DNA from: Hymenobacter psoromatis
GTDB taxonomy: Bacteria > Bacteroidota > Bacteroidia > Cytophagales > Hymenobacteraceae
Assembly (NCBI RefSeq): GCF_020012125.1
Contig: NZ_JAIFAG010000001.1
Coordinates: 2,790,001 to 2,854,000 of the forward strand
Length of the DNA stretch: 64,000 nucleotides
Reading direction: 5' to 3'
The notes beneath the pieces were generated by a model. The model did not search any database and was not told where the DNA came from. It saw nothing but the letters and a program-made list of their open reading frames with translations. Of this stretch, positions 10,072 through 19,142 are shown one piece after another; the stretch's first letter is position 1; each line of letters opens with the position of its first letter. Position numbers and translations under genes: made by a program.

Positions 10072-10136
10072 TGCCAATTGTCACCCCCAAGGCTGATTTT
10101 CGTCAGGCTAGCCGCGCCGGCCGGGGCGTAATCTTG
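10072..10136 (+). promoter_or_regulatory. Tandem Crp/Fnr-type boxes and -7 element of pgm-glgP
   Basis: The full palindrome TGATTTTCGTCA is at 10094-10105. A near-perfect copy TGCCAATTGTCA is at 10072-10083, 22 bp upstream. TAATCTTG at 10129-10136 (one mismatch to TAnnTTTG) starts 24 bp after the full box. This places the proximal box near -41.5 if transcription starts about 12 bp after the first base of the -7 element (inference). Confidence 0.75.
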
Positions 10137-10215
10137 CCCCGCTCTACCCGCCGGCTCTCGTGGTGGCTCTCCGGCGGCGGTCGCAAACCAAAATCAGGCA
10201 ATCCTACCCCTCCTT

Positions 10216-11862
10216 ATGCAAATAAGCCCTTTGGCCGGCAAGCCGGCCCCGCCCGATATCCTGGTCAATGTGCCCCGGCTCGTCTCGGCTTATTACACCG
10301 ATAAGCCCGACCCGGCGGTGCCGGCCCAGCGGGTGGCGTTTGGCACGTCCGGGCACCGCGGCTCCTCCTTTACCCGGTCCTTCAACGAAGACCATATCCT
10401 GGCCATCACCCAGAGCATTTGCCTCTACCGGAAAGCCCATCAGATTGACGGCCCGCTGTTTATGGGCCTGGATACCCACGCGCTTTCGGTGCCGGCCCTG
10501 AGCACGGCTCTCGAAGTGCTGGCCGCCAATGGGGTAACCGTGATGCTGGCCACCGACGACGAGTACACGCCCACGCCGGTTATTTCGCACGCCATCGTGG
10601 GCTACAACCAGGGTAGGAAACACGGCTGGGCCGACGGCATCGTGATTACGCCCTCGCACAACCCGCCCCACGACGGCGGCTTCAAGTACAACCCGCCCCA
10701 GGGCGGCGGGGCCGCCACGGCCGTAACGGAGTGGATTCAAAACAAATCTAACGAGCTGCTGAGCAATAACTTAAAAGGAGTAAAGCGTATGTTGCTGGAA
10801 AAAGCCCGGCGGGCCGCTACTACGCAGACGCACGACTACCTCCACACCTATATTGCCGACCTGGGCAGCGTGCTCGACATGGACGTTATCCGGGGGGGTA
10901 GCCTGCACCTGGGCGTGGACCCGCTGGGCGGGGCCGGGGTGCATTACTGGGGCGCTATTGCGGCGCACTACCGGCTCAACCTCACGGTGGTTAACCAGAC
11001 CGTGGACCCCACTTTCCGCTTCATGACCGTGGACTGGGACGGGCAGATTCGCATGGACCCGTCCTCGCCCTACGCCATGCAGAGCCTGATTAAGCTCAAA
11101 GACAAGTTTGACATCGCCTTTGCCTGCGACACCGACCACGACCGGCACGGCATCGTGACGCGCAGCCACGGCCTGCTACCCCCTAATCATTACCTTACCG
11201 TGTGCGTCGACTATCTGTTTCGGCACCGGCCCGACTGGGGCGGCGGGGCGGCCGTGGGCAAGTCGGTGGTGACCAGTCAGCTGCTCGAACGGGCGGCCAC
11301 CCGGCTGGGCCGCCGGGTGTTTGAAACGCCCGTCGGCTTCAAGTGGTTTGCGGCGGGCCTGCTTGATGGCTCCCTGGGATTCGCGGCCGAGGAAAGCGCC
11401 GGGGCCGCGTTTTCGCGGCTTAATGGCCAGGTCTGGACTACCGATAAAGATGGCTTCATCCCGGCCCTGCTGTCGGCCGAAATGACGGCGCGCCTGGGCC
11501 ACGACCCCGGCGAGCTGTACCAGGCCATCACCCACGAGCTGGGTGACCCGGTAACCAAGCTGGCGGAGGCCCCGGCCACGCCGGCCCAGCAGCAAAAGCT
11601 CGCGGCCCTCACGGCCAAGCAGGTGACCAGCACCGAGCTGGCCGGCGAGAAGATAACCGCCATCCTGACCCAGGCCCCCGGCAACCACGCACCCATCGGG
11701 GGCCTGAAAGTAACGACGCAGAACGGGTGGTTTGCCGCCCGCCCCTCGGGCACGGAGGCTATTTATAAGATTTACGGTGAGAGCTTTCTGGGCACCGAGC
11801 ACCTTACTGAGATTATGACGCAGGCCCAGGAAATGGTGGATACCGCCTTGGCGAAATCCTGA
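10216..11862 (+). CDS. pgm: Phosphoglucomutase (alpha-D-glucose-phosphate type)
   Basis: A 548-residue phosphohexomutase that interconverts glucose 1-phosphate and glucose 6-phosphate. The catalytic phosphoserine loop is ITPSHNPP (about residues 142-149), the Mg2+ loop is DTDHDRHG (about 304-311), the sugar-specificity loop FAAEESAGAAF is at about 391-401, and the phosphate-binding RPSGTEA loop is near 513. Length matches Pgm rather than the 450-residue ManB/GlmM types. It is followed after about 50 bases by glycogen phosphorylase, whose product is its substrate, so the pair feeds stored glycogen into glycolysis or phosphoketolase. Regulated by the tandem boxes at 10072-10105 (inference). Confidence 0.95.
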   Translation: MQISPLAGKPAPPDILVNVPRLVSAYYTDKPDPAVPAQRVAFGTSGHRGSSFTRSFNEDHILAITQSICLYRKAHQIDGPLFMGLDTHALSVPALSTALEVLAANGVTVMLATDDEYTPTPVISHAIVGYNQGRKHGWADGIVITPSHNPPHDGGFKYNPPQGGGAATAVTEWIQNKSNELLSNNLKGVKRMLLEKARRAATTQTHDYLHTYIADLGSVLDMDVIRGGSLHLGVDPLGGAGVHYWGAIAAHYRLNLTVVNQTVDPTFRFMTVDWDGQIRMDPSSPYAMQSLIKLKDKFDIAFACDTDHDRHGIVTRSHGLLPPNHYLTVCVDYLFRHRPDWGGGAAVGKSVVTSQLLERAATRLGRRVFETPVGFKWFAAGLLDGSLGFAAEESAGAAFSRLNGQVWTTDKDGFIPALLSAEMTARLGHDPGELYQAITHELGDPVTKLAEAPATPAQQQKLAALTAKQVTSTELAGEKITAILTQAPGNHAPIGGLKVTTQNGWFAARPSGTEAIYKIYGESFLGTEHLTEIMTQAQEMVDTALAKS

Positions 11863-11914
11863 TTAAGTAGTGATAACTAACGGCGCTGGCGGGCGCTTCA
11901 CTCCCCACTCCCCC

Positions 11915-14458
11915 ATGACTCCCAACACCCCAACTTTCACCCGCAGCCACGGCTTCCTGCCCACCGAGCTACCCGGCCTTGACACCCTGACCGAGCTGGC
12001 CCTCGACCTGCGCTGGTCGTGGAACCACGCGGCCGATACGCTCTGGCAGCAGCTCGACGCCGAGTTGTGGGAGCGCACCCACAACCCCTGGGTGGTGCTG
12101 CAAACCGCCTCGCGCGAAGTGCTGGAACAGCGCCTCGCCGACCCGGCCTTCCAAGGCCAGATGGCGGCGCTGGCGGCGCAAAAGCAGCAAGCCACCGACC
12201 GCCCCAAGTGGTTTCAGGAGGAGCACCCGAACTCGCCCCTGACCTGCGTGGCCTATTTCAGCATGGAGTATATGCTGAGCGAGGCGCTGCCCATTTACGT
12301 GGGCGGGCTGGGCAACGTGGCCGGCGACCAGCTAAAAACGGCCAGCGACCTGGGCGTGCCCGTGGTGGCGGTGGGGCTGCTGTATCAGCAGGGCTACTTC
12401 CGACAGGAAATCGACCGCCAGGGGATGCAGCAGGCGCTGTTTCCATACAACGACCCCGGCCAGCTGCCCATTACCCCGCTGCGCCTGCCCAACGGCGAGT
12501 GGCTGCGGCTGAAGATTACCCTGTCGGGCTTTCCGGTGTGGCTGCGCATCTGGCAGGCGCAGGTGGGCGACGTGATGCTGTATTTGCTCGATAGCAACGA
12601 CCCGGCCAACCTGCCGCAGCACCGGGGCGTCACGACCGAGCTGTACGGCGGGGGTATGGAGCAGCGCATTCAGCAGGAAATTATCCTCGGCATCGGCGGT
12701 TGGCGGGTATTGCAGGCCCTAGGCATCCGGCCCGACGTGTGCCACCTCAACGAGGGCCACGCGGCCTTCGTGGTGCTAGAGCGGGCGAAAACCCTGATGC
12801 GGGAAATCGGCCTCGACTTTGCAGCGGCGCTGGCCGTGACGCGCCCCGGCAACCACTTCACCACCCATACGGCCGTGGCGGCGGGGTTCGACCACTTCAG
12901 TCCGGCCCTGATGAACCAGTTTTTGGGCGACTACGCCCGGCAGGAGTTGGGCATCGACCTGGATACCCTGCTGGCGCTGGGCCGCCAGCGCCCCACCGAT
13001 TCCTCGGAGAGCTTCAACATGGCCTTTCTGGCCATTCGGGGCTGCGGGGGCATCAATGGGGTGAGCAGGCTGCACGGGCAGGTGAGCCGGCAGCTGTTCA
13101 GCGGGCTGTTTCCGCGCTGGCCCGTTGAGGAGGTGCCGATTGGCTACGTTACCAACGGCGTGCACATGCCCAGCTGGGACGCCGAAGCCGCCGATGCCAT
13201 CTGGACCACCGCCTGCGGCAAAGACCGGTGGCGCGGCGACCTGGCCGCGCTGGCCCAGCACATCAGCCAGGTGCCCGACGCCGACTTGTGGCAACTGGCG
13301 ACCAGCTGCCGCCAGGCGCTGGTGGCCTATACCCGCGAGCGGCTGGCCCGGCAGTTCACCGTAGCGGGCTACCCATCGGAGTTGGTTACTATCGCCGGTA
13401 AGGTATTCGACGACAATACGTTGCTGCTGGGCTTTGCCCGCCGCTTCGTGGACTACAAGCGGCCCGACCTGCTGCTGCACGACCCCGAGCGGTTCGTCCG
13501 CCTGCTCACCAACCGCGAGCAGCCCGTGCAGTTGGTGCTGGCCGGCAAGGCCCCGCCCTTCGACGAGGGAAGTAAGGTGCTGATTCAGCGGTGGATACAG
13601 TTTATTGACCAGCACCAGCTGCATCAGCACGTAGTTTTTCTGAGTGATTATGACATGCTCATGGCCGAGCACCTCGTGCAGGGCGTGGATGTGTGGCTGA
13701 ACACGCCCCGCCGGCCTTGGGAAGCCAGCGGCACCAGTGGCATGAAGGTGCTCGTGAATGGCGGCCTCAACCTCTCGGAGCTGGACGGCTGGTGGGCCGA
13801 AGCCTACACCCCCGCAGTGGGCTGGGCCATCGGCGACGGCCAGGAGCACGGCGACGACCCCGCCTGGGATGCCGCCGAGGCCGATGCGCTCTACACCCTG
13901 CTCGAAACCCAGGTGGTGCCCGAGTTCTACGCCCGCGACGCGCACGGCATCTCCGCCCGCTGGGTCGAGCGGATGCGCCAAAGTATGGCCACCCTCACCC
14001 CGCAGTTCTCCGCCAATCGCACCGTGCGCGAGTACACGGAAAGCTACTATCTGCCCGCCGCCACCCGCTACGCCCAACTCGCCACCAACAAAGGCGCGGC
14101 CGGGGCGGCCATCGTGCAGCAGCGCCAGCAAATTGCTAGTGAGTGGGATAAGCTGGAATTTGGCCAGGTGCAAACGGATACCGTCGCTGGCGGCTACCGG
14201 CTTCAGGTGCCGGTTCGGCTCGGCGCGCTCACCCCCGACCAAGTGCTGGTCGAGCTGTACGCGACGGGCCTCAATGGGGCCGCGCCCCAGCGCATCCCAC
14301 TAAAACCGGACGCGGCCCCCGATGCCGATGGCCACTACCCCTACCAGGCCCTGGTCACCACCACCCGCCCCGCCAGCGATTTCACGGCCCGCATCCTGCC
14401 TGCCTATGAGGGCATCTCGGTGCCTTTGGAGGACCAGCACATTCACTGGCAGCACTGA
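11915..14458 (+). CDS. glgP: Alpha-glucan (glycogen) phosphorylase
   Basis: An 847-residue GT35 phosphorylase that releases glucose 1-phosphate from alpha-1,4-glucans. It opens with the DUF3417-type N-terminal domain (LTELALDLRWSWNHAADTLW), then the phosphorylase core (SMEYMLSEALPIYVGGLGNVAG), and the PLP-binding lysine in EASGTSGMK (about residues 606-614). This is the shorter bacterial/archaeal class, not the MalP/muscle-like class. ATG 11915 is preferred to GTG 11870 because the conserved region starts 15 residues after it. The C-terminal 100 residues form a beta-rich domain. It forms an operon with pgm. Confidence 0.94.
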   Translation: MTPNTPTFTRSHGFLPTELPGLDTLTELALDLRWSWNHAADTLWQQLDAELWERTHNPWVVLQTASREVLEQRLADPAFQGQMAALAAQKQQATDRPKWFQEEHPNSPLTCVAYFSMEYMLSEALPIYVGGLGNVAGDQLKTASDLGVPVVAVGLLYQQGYFRQEIDRQGMQQALFPYNDPGQLPITPLRLPNGEWLRLKITLSGFPVWLRIWQAQVGDVMLYLLDSNDPANLPQHRGVTTELYGGGMEQRIQQEIILGIGGWRVLQALGIRPDVCHLNEGHAAFVVLERAKTLMREIGLDFAAALAVTRPGNHFTTHTAVAAGFDHFSPALMNQFLGDYARQELGIDLDTLLALGRQRPTDSSESFNMAFLAIRGCGGINGVSRLHGQVSRQLFSGLFPRWPVEEVPIGYVTNGVHMPSWDAEAADAIWTTACGKDRWRGDLAALAQHISQVPDADLWQLATSCRQALVAYTRERLARQFTVAGYPSELVTIAGKVFDDNTLLLGFARRFVDYKRPDLLLHDPERFVRLLTNREQPVQLVLAGKAPPFDEGSKVLIQRWIQFIDQHQLHQHVVFLSDYDMLMAEHLVQGVDVWLNTPRRPWEASGTSGMKVLVNGGLNLSELDGWWAEAYTPAVGWAIGDGQEHGDDPAWDAAEADALYTLLETQVVPEFYARDAHGISARWVERMRQSMATLTPQFSANRTVREYTESYYLPAATRYAQLATNKGAAGAAIVQQRQQIASEWDKLEFGQVQTDTVAGGYRLQVPVRLGALTPDQVLVELYATGLNGAAPQRIPLKPDAAPDADGHYPYQALVTTTRPASDFTARILPAYEGISVPLEDQHIHWQH

Positions 14459-14543
14459 GCCGATTCGGCCCGCGTCATTTTACTTCCCTTTAGCCATTGA
14501 TTTTTTCACGGGCAGCTCCGCTGCGCCCATTTTCAACTTCCTC

Positions 14544-14804
14544 ATGCAAGCCCCAACTCATCCTGCCGTGCCAGCCACTGCCGGCCAAACTCCTAAACAA
14601 CTAAAGCTTAAAGGACTGGCCATAAGCGCTACGGCGTTGGGAGCCCTTGCGGTCGGGGCCCTGGCCATCGGCGCGCTGGCCGTGGGCACCCTCGCCATCG
14701 GACAGCTGCACCTGAACCGGGGTGCCATCCGCAAGCTGCGCATTGGCCGGCTGGAAGTAGATGAATTAATCGTGCACCAGCAGCGGCCCCCTACGCGGGG
14801 GTAG
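14544..14804 (+). CDS. Small protein with GALAIG/GRLEVDEL repeat motif
   Basis: An 86-residue protein with a short polar N-terminus, then a hydrophobic Ala/Gly/Leu run built of five-residue steps (ALAVG, ALAIG, ALAVG, TLAIG), and the tail RKLRIGRLEVDELIVHQQR. This combination is found in small bacterial proteins of unknown function. The pentad periodicity suggests one beta-solenoid-like coil or a membrane-associated segment. It lies 85 bp after glgP and could be co-transcribed. Start chosen at the ATG at 14544, since the upstream frame only reads through glgP in another phase. Confidence 0.65.
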   Translation: MQAPTHPAVPATAGQTPKQLKLKGLAISATALGALAVGALAIGALAVGTLAIGQLHLNRGAIRKLRIGRLEVDELIVHQQRPPTRG

Positions 14805-15157
14805 GCTCCCGCTCCTCCAGCTCGGTGCGCCCACCCCTGCCTAGTTGAGCCGCGCCGTCAAGGGCGATTTGTAGGACTTGAGCTGGGGAGGAAGTTATAA
14901 ACAACGTCATGCTCATCTGATGGTCAGGCAGTAACGTGGTAGCTTGGCAGTTGCCGAGCAAACCCTCCCAGGGCTATTTTAAGCCGCTTGGTAACACCCC
15001 CTGAAGCGCCTGTAGATGACCGCCGAGCCCGTGCGTTGGCGCGGCAGCCAGGGCGAAGCCGGCCGCCTCATTTCGACTACGAAATTCCTCGTTTAGCCTA
15101 CAAGCACCGCCTGGCAGCCGGCGAGCTTTGCAGGGTCATTCACCTAAACGAAAAAAC
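14805..15157. other. Intergenic stretch with a truncated palindrome end
   Basis: About 350 bases without a gene. The only recognisable element is a 17-bp piece (14903-14919) identical to the left end of the family-1 palindromes. No regulon box or -7 element is evident. It marks the left edge of the unboxed SDR-AraC-recombinase segment. Confidence 0.5.
14903..14919. repeat. Truncated copy of family-1 palindrome (left end only)
   Basis: AACGTCATGCTCATCTG matches the first 17 bases of the left side of copies A and B (from 4161 and 8999), then identity stops abruptly and no right arm follows. It is best read as a remnant of a third full copy deleted or overwritten during rearrangement. Confidence 0.6.
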
Positions 15158-16039
15158 ATGGTACAGCAACAGGAACCGCTGCCCGGCAGCGCCGCACCCA
15201 CTACCGGCACGGCGGGTAGGATTTGGTTTATCACGGGGGCCTCGCGTGGCTTCGGCCGCCTGTGGACCGAGGCCGCCCTGCGGCGGGGCGACCGGGTAGT
15301 TGCCACGGCCCGCACGCTGGCCAGCCTGGCCGACCTCCCGCAGACCTACGGGGCCAACGTGCTACCGCTGGAGCTGGACGTGACCAACCCGGAGCAGGTA
15401 AAAGCGGTCGTGGCGCAGGCGCACGCGCACTTCGGACGGCTCGACATTGTGCTCAATAATGCCGGCTATAGCTTGGTGGGCACCATTGAGGAGGTCAGCG
15501 CGGCGGACTTAAAGGCCCTCTATGACACGAACATCTTCGGGGCGCTGGCCATCATTCAGGCCGCCTTGCCGCTGCTGCGCGCGCAAGGCAGCGGGCACAT
15601 TATTGGCGTTTCGAGCAGCCTCGGGCTGGTGACCATGCCGCTGATTGGCTCGTACTGCTCGTCCAAGTGGGCCTTTGAGGCCCTGCACGAAAGCTTAGCG
15701 ACCGAAATTAAGCCCTTTGGCTTGCACGTCACGCTGGTCGAGCCGGGCGCCTACGCCACCGATTTCGGCAGCCCGCAATCCCTGAAATTTGCCCCCGGCC
15801 TGGACCTCTACGCCCCCTTGCGGAGTAGTATGCTGGAGCGGATGCGGGGTTCCAAAAGGGGCGACCCGCAGGCAACCCCTGCCGCCTTGTTCGCCCTTGT
15901 GGATGCCCCTACCCCGCCGCTGCGCCTATTCCTGGGCAGCCAGTCGCTGCCCCACACGCGCACCGTCTACGCCGAGCGCCTCGCCACCTGGGAAGCCTGG
16001 GCCCCCGTGTCGGATGCGGCGCAGGGCCAGCCCAGCTAG
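15158..16039 (+). CDS. SDR-family oxidoreductase
   Basis: A 293-residue classical short-chain dehydrogenase. The NAD(P)-binding loop TGASRGFGR is near residues 28-36, NNAG sits in strand 4, and the catalytic Ser and YxxxK lie in SSSLGL...SYCSSKWA. ATG 15158 is preferred to the upstream TTG at 15128. An arginine after the first glycine (TGASRGFG) suggests NADP preference. Substrate unknown. The C-terminal extension matches SDRs often paired with AraC-type regulators, and such a regulator lies 135 bp downstream. No regulon box is seen upstream, unlike most neighbours. Confidence 0.88.
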   Translation: MVQQQEPLPGSAAPTTGTAGRIWFITGASRGFGRLWTEAALRRGDRVVATARTLASLADLPQTYGANVLPLELDVTNPEQVKAVVAQAHAHFGRLDIVLNNAGYSLVGTIEEVSAADLKALYDTNIFGALAIIQAALPLLRAQGSGHIIGVSSSLGLVTMPLIGSYCSSKWAFEALHESLATEIKPFGLHVTLVEPGAYATDFGSPQSLKFAPGLDLYAPLRSSMLERMRGSKRGDPQATPAALFALVDAPTPPLRLFLGSQSLPHTRTVYAERLATWEAWAPVSDAAQGQPS

Positions 16040-16124
16040 CGGAGCCAGCGTGCGGAGCTGGCCGCTACCGCAGCGCCCTGGCCTGCGGGCTTGCATGTTA
16101 GCGTACTTATTTTTACCTGGTAAA

Positions 16125-16161
16125 GCAGCCCGCGGCGACGAGACTCGTCGCCGCGGGCTGC
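16125..16161. terminator. Perfect GC-rich hairpin between SDR and AraC genes
   Basis: 18-bp perfect arms at 16125-16142 and 16144-16161 around a single central base, so effectively a palindrome with core GACGAGACTCGTC. There is no T-run after it. It sits 13 bp before the AraC gene start and could be an operator or attenuating hairpin for that gene as well as a terminator for the SDR gene. Confidence 0.6.
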
Positions 16162-16174
16162 CGAAGGCCCCGCG

Positions 16175-17101
16175 ATGAAAAACCCAGCCAATAGCGTACA
16201 TAAGTTCGACTCCATCACGGAAGCGCACCGGGCCTTTGGCCTGCCGAAGCCCCTGCATCCGCTCATCAGTCTGGTAGATACCACCGCTACCCCGGTGGAG
16301 GTAGGGTCATCATCCGGCTCTCACCTGCTGAGCTTCTACAAAATAGCGTACAAAACGGGGGGTAGCGGTACCATCAAATACGGCCAGGGCTACTACGATT
16401 TTACGGAAGGCAGCCTGCTCTGCGCGGCTCCCAACCAGCTTCTGGGCAGCTACGAGGAAGCTGGTACGCAGGCGGGCTATATCTTGCTCATCCACCCCGA
16501 CCTGCTATTGGGTTACCCACTGGCCCAAAAAATCAAGCACTATAATTTCTTTTCGTATGCGGCCAACGAAGCCCTGCACTTATCTGATAGGGAAAAGACC
16601 ACCGTTTTCGCGCTCTTCCACAGCCTGGAGAACGAGCTGCACGACCGCATCGATGACTTCAGCCAGGATGTACTGATTGCGCAGTTGGAATTGCTGTTGA
16701 GCTACACCCAGCGCTTTTACACGCGGCAGTTTATCACCCGCCGCACGGTGAATCGGGGGCTGCTAGCGCGGGTAGATGCGGTGCTCAGCGAGTATTTCGG
16801 CGGGCACCAGGGGCTCCGCCAGGGCCTGCCCACCGTGCAGTACCTGGCGGCGCAGGTGCAGTTGACCCCCAGCTACCTGAGTGATATGCTCCGCTCGCTC
16901 ACCGGGCTGAGCGCCCAACAGCACATTCACCACAAGCTGATTGAGCAGGCGAAAGAGCGACTTTCGCTGACCGAACTCTCCATCAGTGAGATTGCGTATG
17001 AGCTGGGCTTCGAGCATTCTCAATCGTTCAGTAAGTTGTTCAAAACAAAAACGAGCACTTCCCCCCTGGCCTTTCGCCAGTCATTCGCAGCCAAGTCCTA
17101 G
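16175..17101 (+). CDS. AraC-family transcriptional regulator
   Basis: A 308-residue regulator. The N-terminal part (about 1-200) is a cupin-type sensory domain (SFYKIAYKTGGSGTIKYGQG-like strands), and the C-terminal 100 residues hold two helix-turn-helix motifs (VQYLAAQVQLTPSYLSDMLR and ISEIAYELGFEHSQSFSKLF). It most likely controls the adjacent SDR gene in response to a small molecule. The effector is not predictable. It probably acts on its own small unit and is not the regulator of the TGAY-N4-RTCA boxes, which are Crp/Fnr-like. Confidence 0.9.
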   Translation: MKNPANSVHKFDSITEAHRAFGLPKPLHPLISLVDTTATPVEVGSSSGSHLLSFYKIAYKTGGSGTIKYGQGYYDFTEGSLLCAAPNQLLGSYEEAGTQAGYILLIHPDLLLGYPLAQKIKHYNFFSYAANEALHLSDREKTTVFALFHSLENELHDRIDDFSQDVLIAQLELLLSYTQRFYTRQFITRRTVNRGLLARVDAVLSEYFGGHQGLRQGLPTVQYLAAQVQLTPSYLSDMLRSLTGLSAQQHIHHKLIEQAKERLSLTELSISEIAYELGFEHSQSFSKLFKTKTSTSPLAFRQSFAAKS

Positions 17102-17139
17102 CGGAGTTCTCGTTACCTCGGGGTAAAAAAGCAAGCTAA

Positions 17140-17461
17140 GCCCCGGCTGGCTGCTGACTACCGCCCGCCGGGACGCCCAAGTGCAGGAGGTAGTGGTAAC
17201 TAGTGGCGTGGCCGACGCCGAGGAGCTGGCCAATTTCAGCCACAATTTTGTCCTGCCGTAGGTAGCGGATTTTAGCAGCCTGGGCTTTGGAGAGAGGGCT
17301 TCTTCCGAGAAACCTTTGGGCCGCCCGCCCTCCTGGCCACGGGCCCGCGCTACTAGTAATCCGGCCTGGGTCAGTTCACAGATAATGCCGCGCTCAAATT
17401 CATATAGTTGAGCACTACTCCAACGCCAGCTCCCCTTGGACGGGAATGCAAGTGAGTTCAA
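17140..17461 (-). pseudogene. Serine recombinase (Tn3 resolvase/invertase type) 3' fragment, frameshifted
   Basis: Reading right to left, one frame gives EFERGIICELTQAGL, then ARGQEGGRPKGFSEEALS, the hinge that precedes the DNA-binding domain in resolvases. Downstream a second frame continues with QAAKIRYLRQDKIVAEIGQL and GVGHATSYHYL, the helix-turn-helix of the same family. The join is at a CTCTCTCC stretch near 17290-17300. The catalytic N-terminal domain (with the active serine) is absent. So this is the broken tail of a recombinase, a trace of a transposon or invertible element next to the SDR-AraC segment. Confidence 0.78.
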
Positions 17462-17732
17462 CTAGAAGCCAGTAAGCGCAGGCTGCGCGATGGTATTTGG
17501 AACATTTTGCGTTCCATCAACGGTCGGTCATAAGGCATTAAAGGCCACAGTCTCAAAGGCTACTTCCCAAGCATTAAAGTACCCCGCTTTATCTTTATGA
17601 TAAGAACTCAAGTTCCTATAAGCTAGATTCTTAATCATAAAAAACTACTAAAAAGGGTGGTCGGGGACTCTGGCCATTGGCGCGGGGGTAGGGAGAGATG
17701 GGATGCGGGTTAGCGAAAAGCCAACTACCGCC
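17462..17732. other. A/T-richer intergenic stretch, nothing firmly recognised
   Basis: About 270 bases, visibly lower in G+C than the flanks around 17480-17650. No intact ORF. Short open pieces resemble nothing I can name. It may be the remainder of the mobile element that brought the recombinase. Confidence 0.4.
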
Positions 17733-18638
17733 TTATAGCAAATAGAAGCCTTCGGGCGCGAGCGGCGCGGGCACGGCGCTTTCGTGCAGCAGCTGGCGCA
17801 GGTTGATTTCCACGGTGCGGGCCAGGGCCGTGACCGGCGTATCGGTGGGCTGGTTGCTGAAGGGGTCTTGCAGGTAGCGGGCGGTGCGCTCGAGCAGGAA
17901 GAAGGTGGAGGCGGTGGTGAGCAGCACCGGAATTTCCCAGAGCCCGATGGCCTGCACCAGCCCCAGCGAAAGCGTAAATAGAAAGAGGTAGATGAAAAAA
18001 TGCACCAGCCGCCGGTAGCTGGCCGGAAACACCGTGCTCTTGAGGCGCTCGGCCTGGCCCAGCGCATCGCAGAGGCGCCCCAGCGTGGCATCCAGCTGCA
18101 CTTGCTGGTAGGCGTTTAGGGCCCCTTGCTCAAACAGCTTTTTGAGCTGCGCCGTGTGCAGGGCCAGCAGCGCCAGGGGCTTGTTATCCTGCTTATGGGT
18201 GTACGCCAGCTCGTCGGGGGGTAGGAACTTGGTGAGGGTGGCGGTGGTGTCGAGGCCGCGCAGGGTTTCGCCAAGGCAGTAGCACCAGGCTATCTGGCGG
18301 TGGGCCAGGGCGCGCAGCGGCCACGGGGCGGCGGCCAGCACGGCATCGGGCACAAAGCCGCCGGCCTGCAGCACCAGCGCGCGCGAGTCGTTGACGATGG
18401 CGCCCCACACCTTGCGGGCCTCCCACCAGCGCTCATACGACTGGTTGGTTTTGAAGGCCAGCAGCAGCGAAATCAGGCTGCCCAGAATGGTGGGCAGCTG
18501 CAGCGGCACGGGCGGCAGGAAGGCCCCAATCGAGAGCTTGAGCAGGTGGAAGAAGCTGGAAATCAGCAGCACCCGCACCAGGTCGGGGCGGATGCCCCGA
18601 AAGAGGTAGGCAGCCGGGAGCTTGGTATCGAGCAGCAT
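17733..18638 (-). CDS. Bestrophin-family ion channel protein
   Basis: A 301-residue membrane protein with four main hydrophobic segments. The family hallmark is seen early (NQSYERWWEARKVWGAIVND, about residues 64-83), with RIPLP-like charged/aromatic spacing in the second half. Bacterial bestrophins form pentameric channels for monovalent ions in the inner membrane. The direction and ion here are unknown. It is the last gene of a minus-strand run: BON-USP gene, small gene, aldehyde dehydrogenase, 132-residue protein, bestrophin. These are probably expressed from the box at 22579-22590. Confidence 0.85.
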   Translation of the reverse strand: MLLDTKLPAAYLFRGIRPDLVRVLLISSFFHLLKLSIGAFLPPVPLQLPTILGSLISLLLAFKTNQSYERWWEARKVWGAIVNDSRALVLQAGGFVPDAVLAAAPWPLRALAHRQIAWCYCLGETLRGLDTTATLTKFLPPDELAYTHKQDNKPLALLALHTAQLKKLFEQGALNAYQQVQLDATLGRLCDALGQAERLKSTVFPASYRRLVHFFIYLFLFTLSLGLVQAIGLWEIPVLLTTASTFFLLERTARYLQDPFSNQPTDTPVTALARTVEINLRQLLHESAVPAPLAPEGFYLL

Positions 18639-18665
18639 AGCGGGTACGAAAAGAGCAGGGCCGGC

Positions 18666-19064
18666 CTACGGGGCCAGCAGCATCTGGCGGGCCGCCGCTT
18701 CCGAGCTGAAGCCCACGAGCTGGCCGTCGCCGTCTATGCGCGCCAGCACCAGCGCGGTGGCGAGGTGCCCAAAAAAGTCTTCGGCAAACACCACGGCGTG
18801 GCGCAGCAGGCCTGCCGCGTGGGCGCGCGGGTACCAGTCGGTGGCCATCCAGGTGGCCAGCTCGTCCCACATCAGGTGCGAAGCGCGGCGGTCGTCGAGC
18901 AGGCGGTGGCAGTGCTGGACTGGTAGCACAGTCAGTATCTGCTCGTAGCCGGCCTGGGTCGAAGCCAGCGTTTGGGCCGGGCCCCAGCGGGCGTGCAGCA
19001 GGTCGTCTACGGCGTCGTAGTCGAGCACGAGCGTGGGAGATTCAAATAAAAGCCGATGGCGCAT
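18666..19064 (-). CDS. STAS-like protein of unknown function
   Basis: A 132-residue protein starting MRHRLLFESPTLVLDYD. Start chosen at 19064 because the upstream 19 codons are Arg/Gly-rich readthrough. The arrangement beta strand, LLDDRR (about residues 54-59), tryptophan-rich helix (WDELATWMATDWYP), AVVFAEDFFG is typical of small SpoIIAA/STAS-fold proteins common in Bacteroidota. Function unknown. Possibly a regulatory partner in the stress operon. Confidence 0.6.
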   Translation of the reverse strand: MRHRLLFESPTLVLDYDAVDDLLHARWGPAQTLASTQAGYEQILTVLPVQHCHRLLDDRRASHLMWDELATWMATDWYPRAHAAGLLRHAVVFAEDFFGHLATALVLARIDGDGQLVGFSSEAAARQMLLAP

Positions 19065-19142
19065 ACAAAAAAACGGAAAAATCCGGCCAGCCTCTCGGCC
19101 AGCCGGCAACTTGCGAAACAATCCCTACCCCCCTGCCGGGCG

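Noticed and set aside
12776-14242. 488-codon minus-strand frame
   Set aside because: Antisense shadow of glycogen phosphorylase, no recognisable motif.
16175-17101. AraC-type protein as regulator of the TGAY-N4-RTCA boxes
   Set aside because: AraC proteins bind direct repeats of other form; its own neighbourhood has no box. A Crp/Fnr-type protein elsewhere in the genome is more likely.
17081-17461. Intact 126-residue gene on the minus strand
   Set aside because: Its first part matches the resolvase hinge but the rest is out of frame; the true continuation is in another frame, so it is a pseudogene and not a gene.
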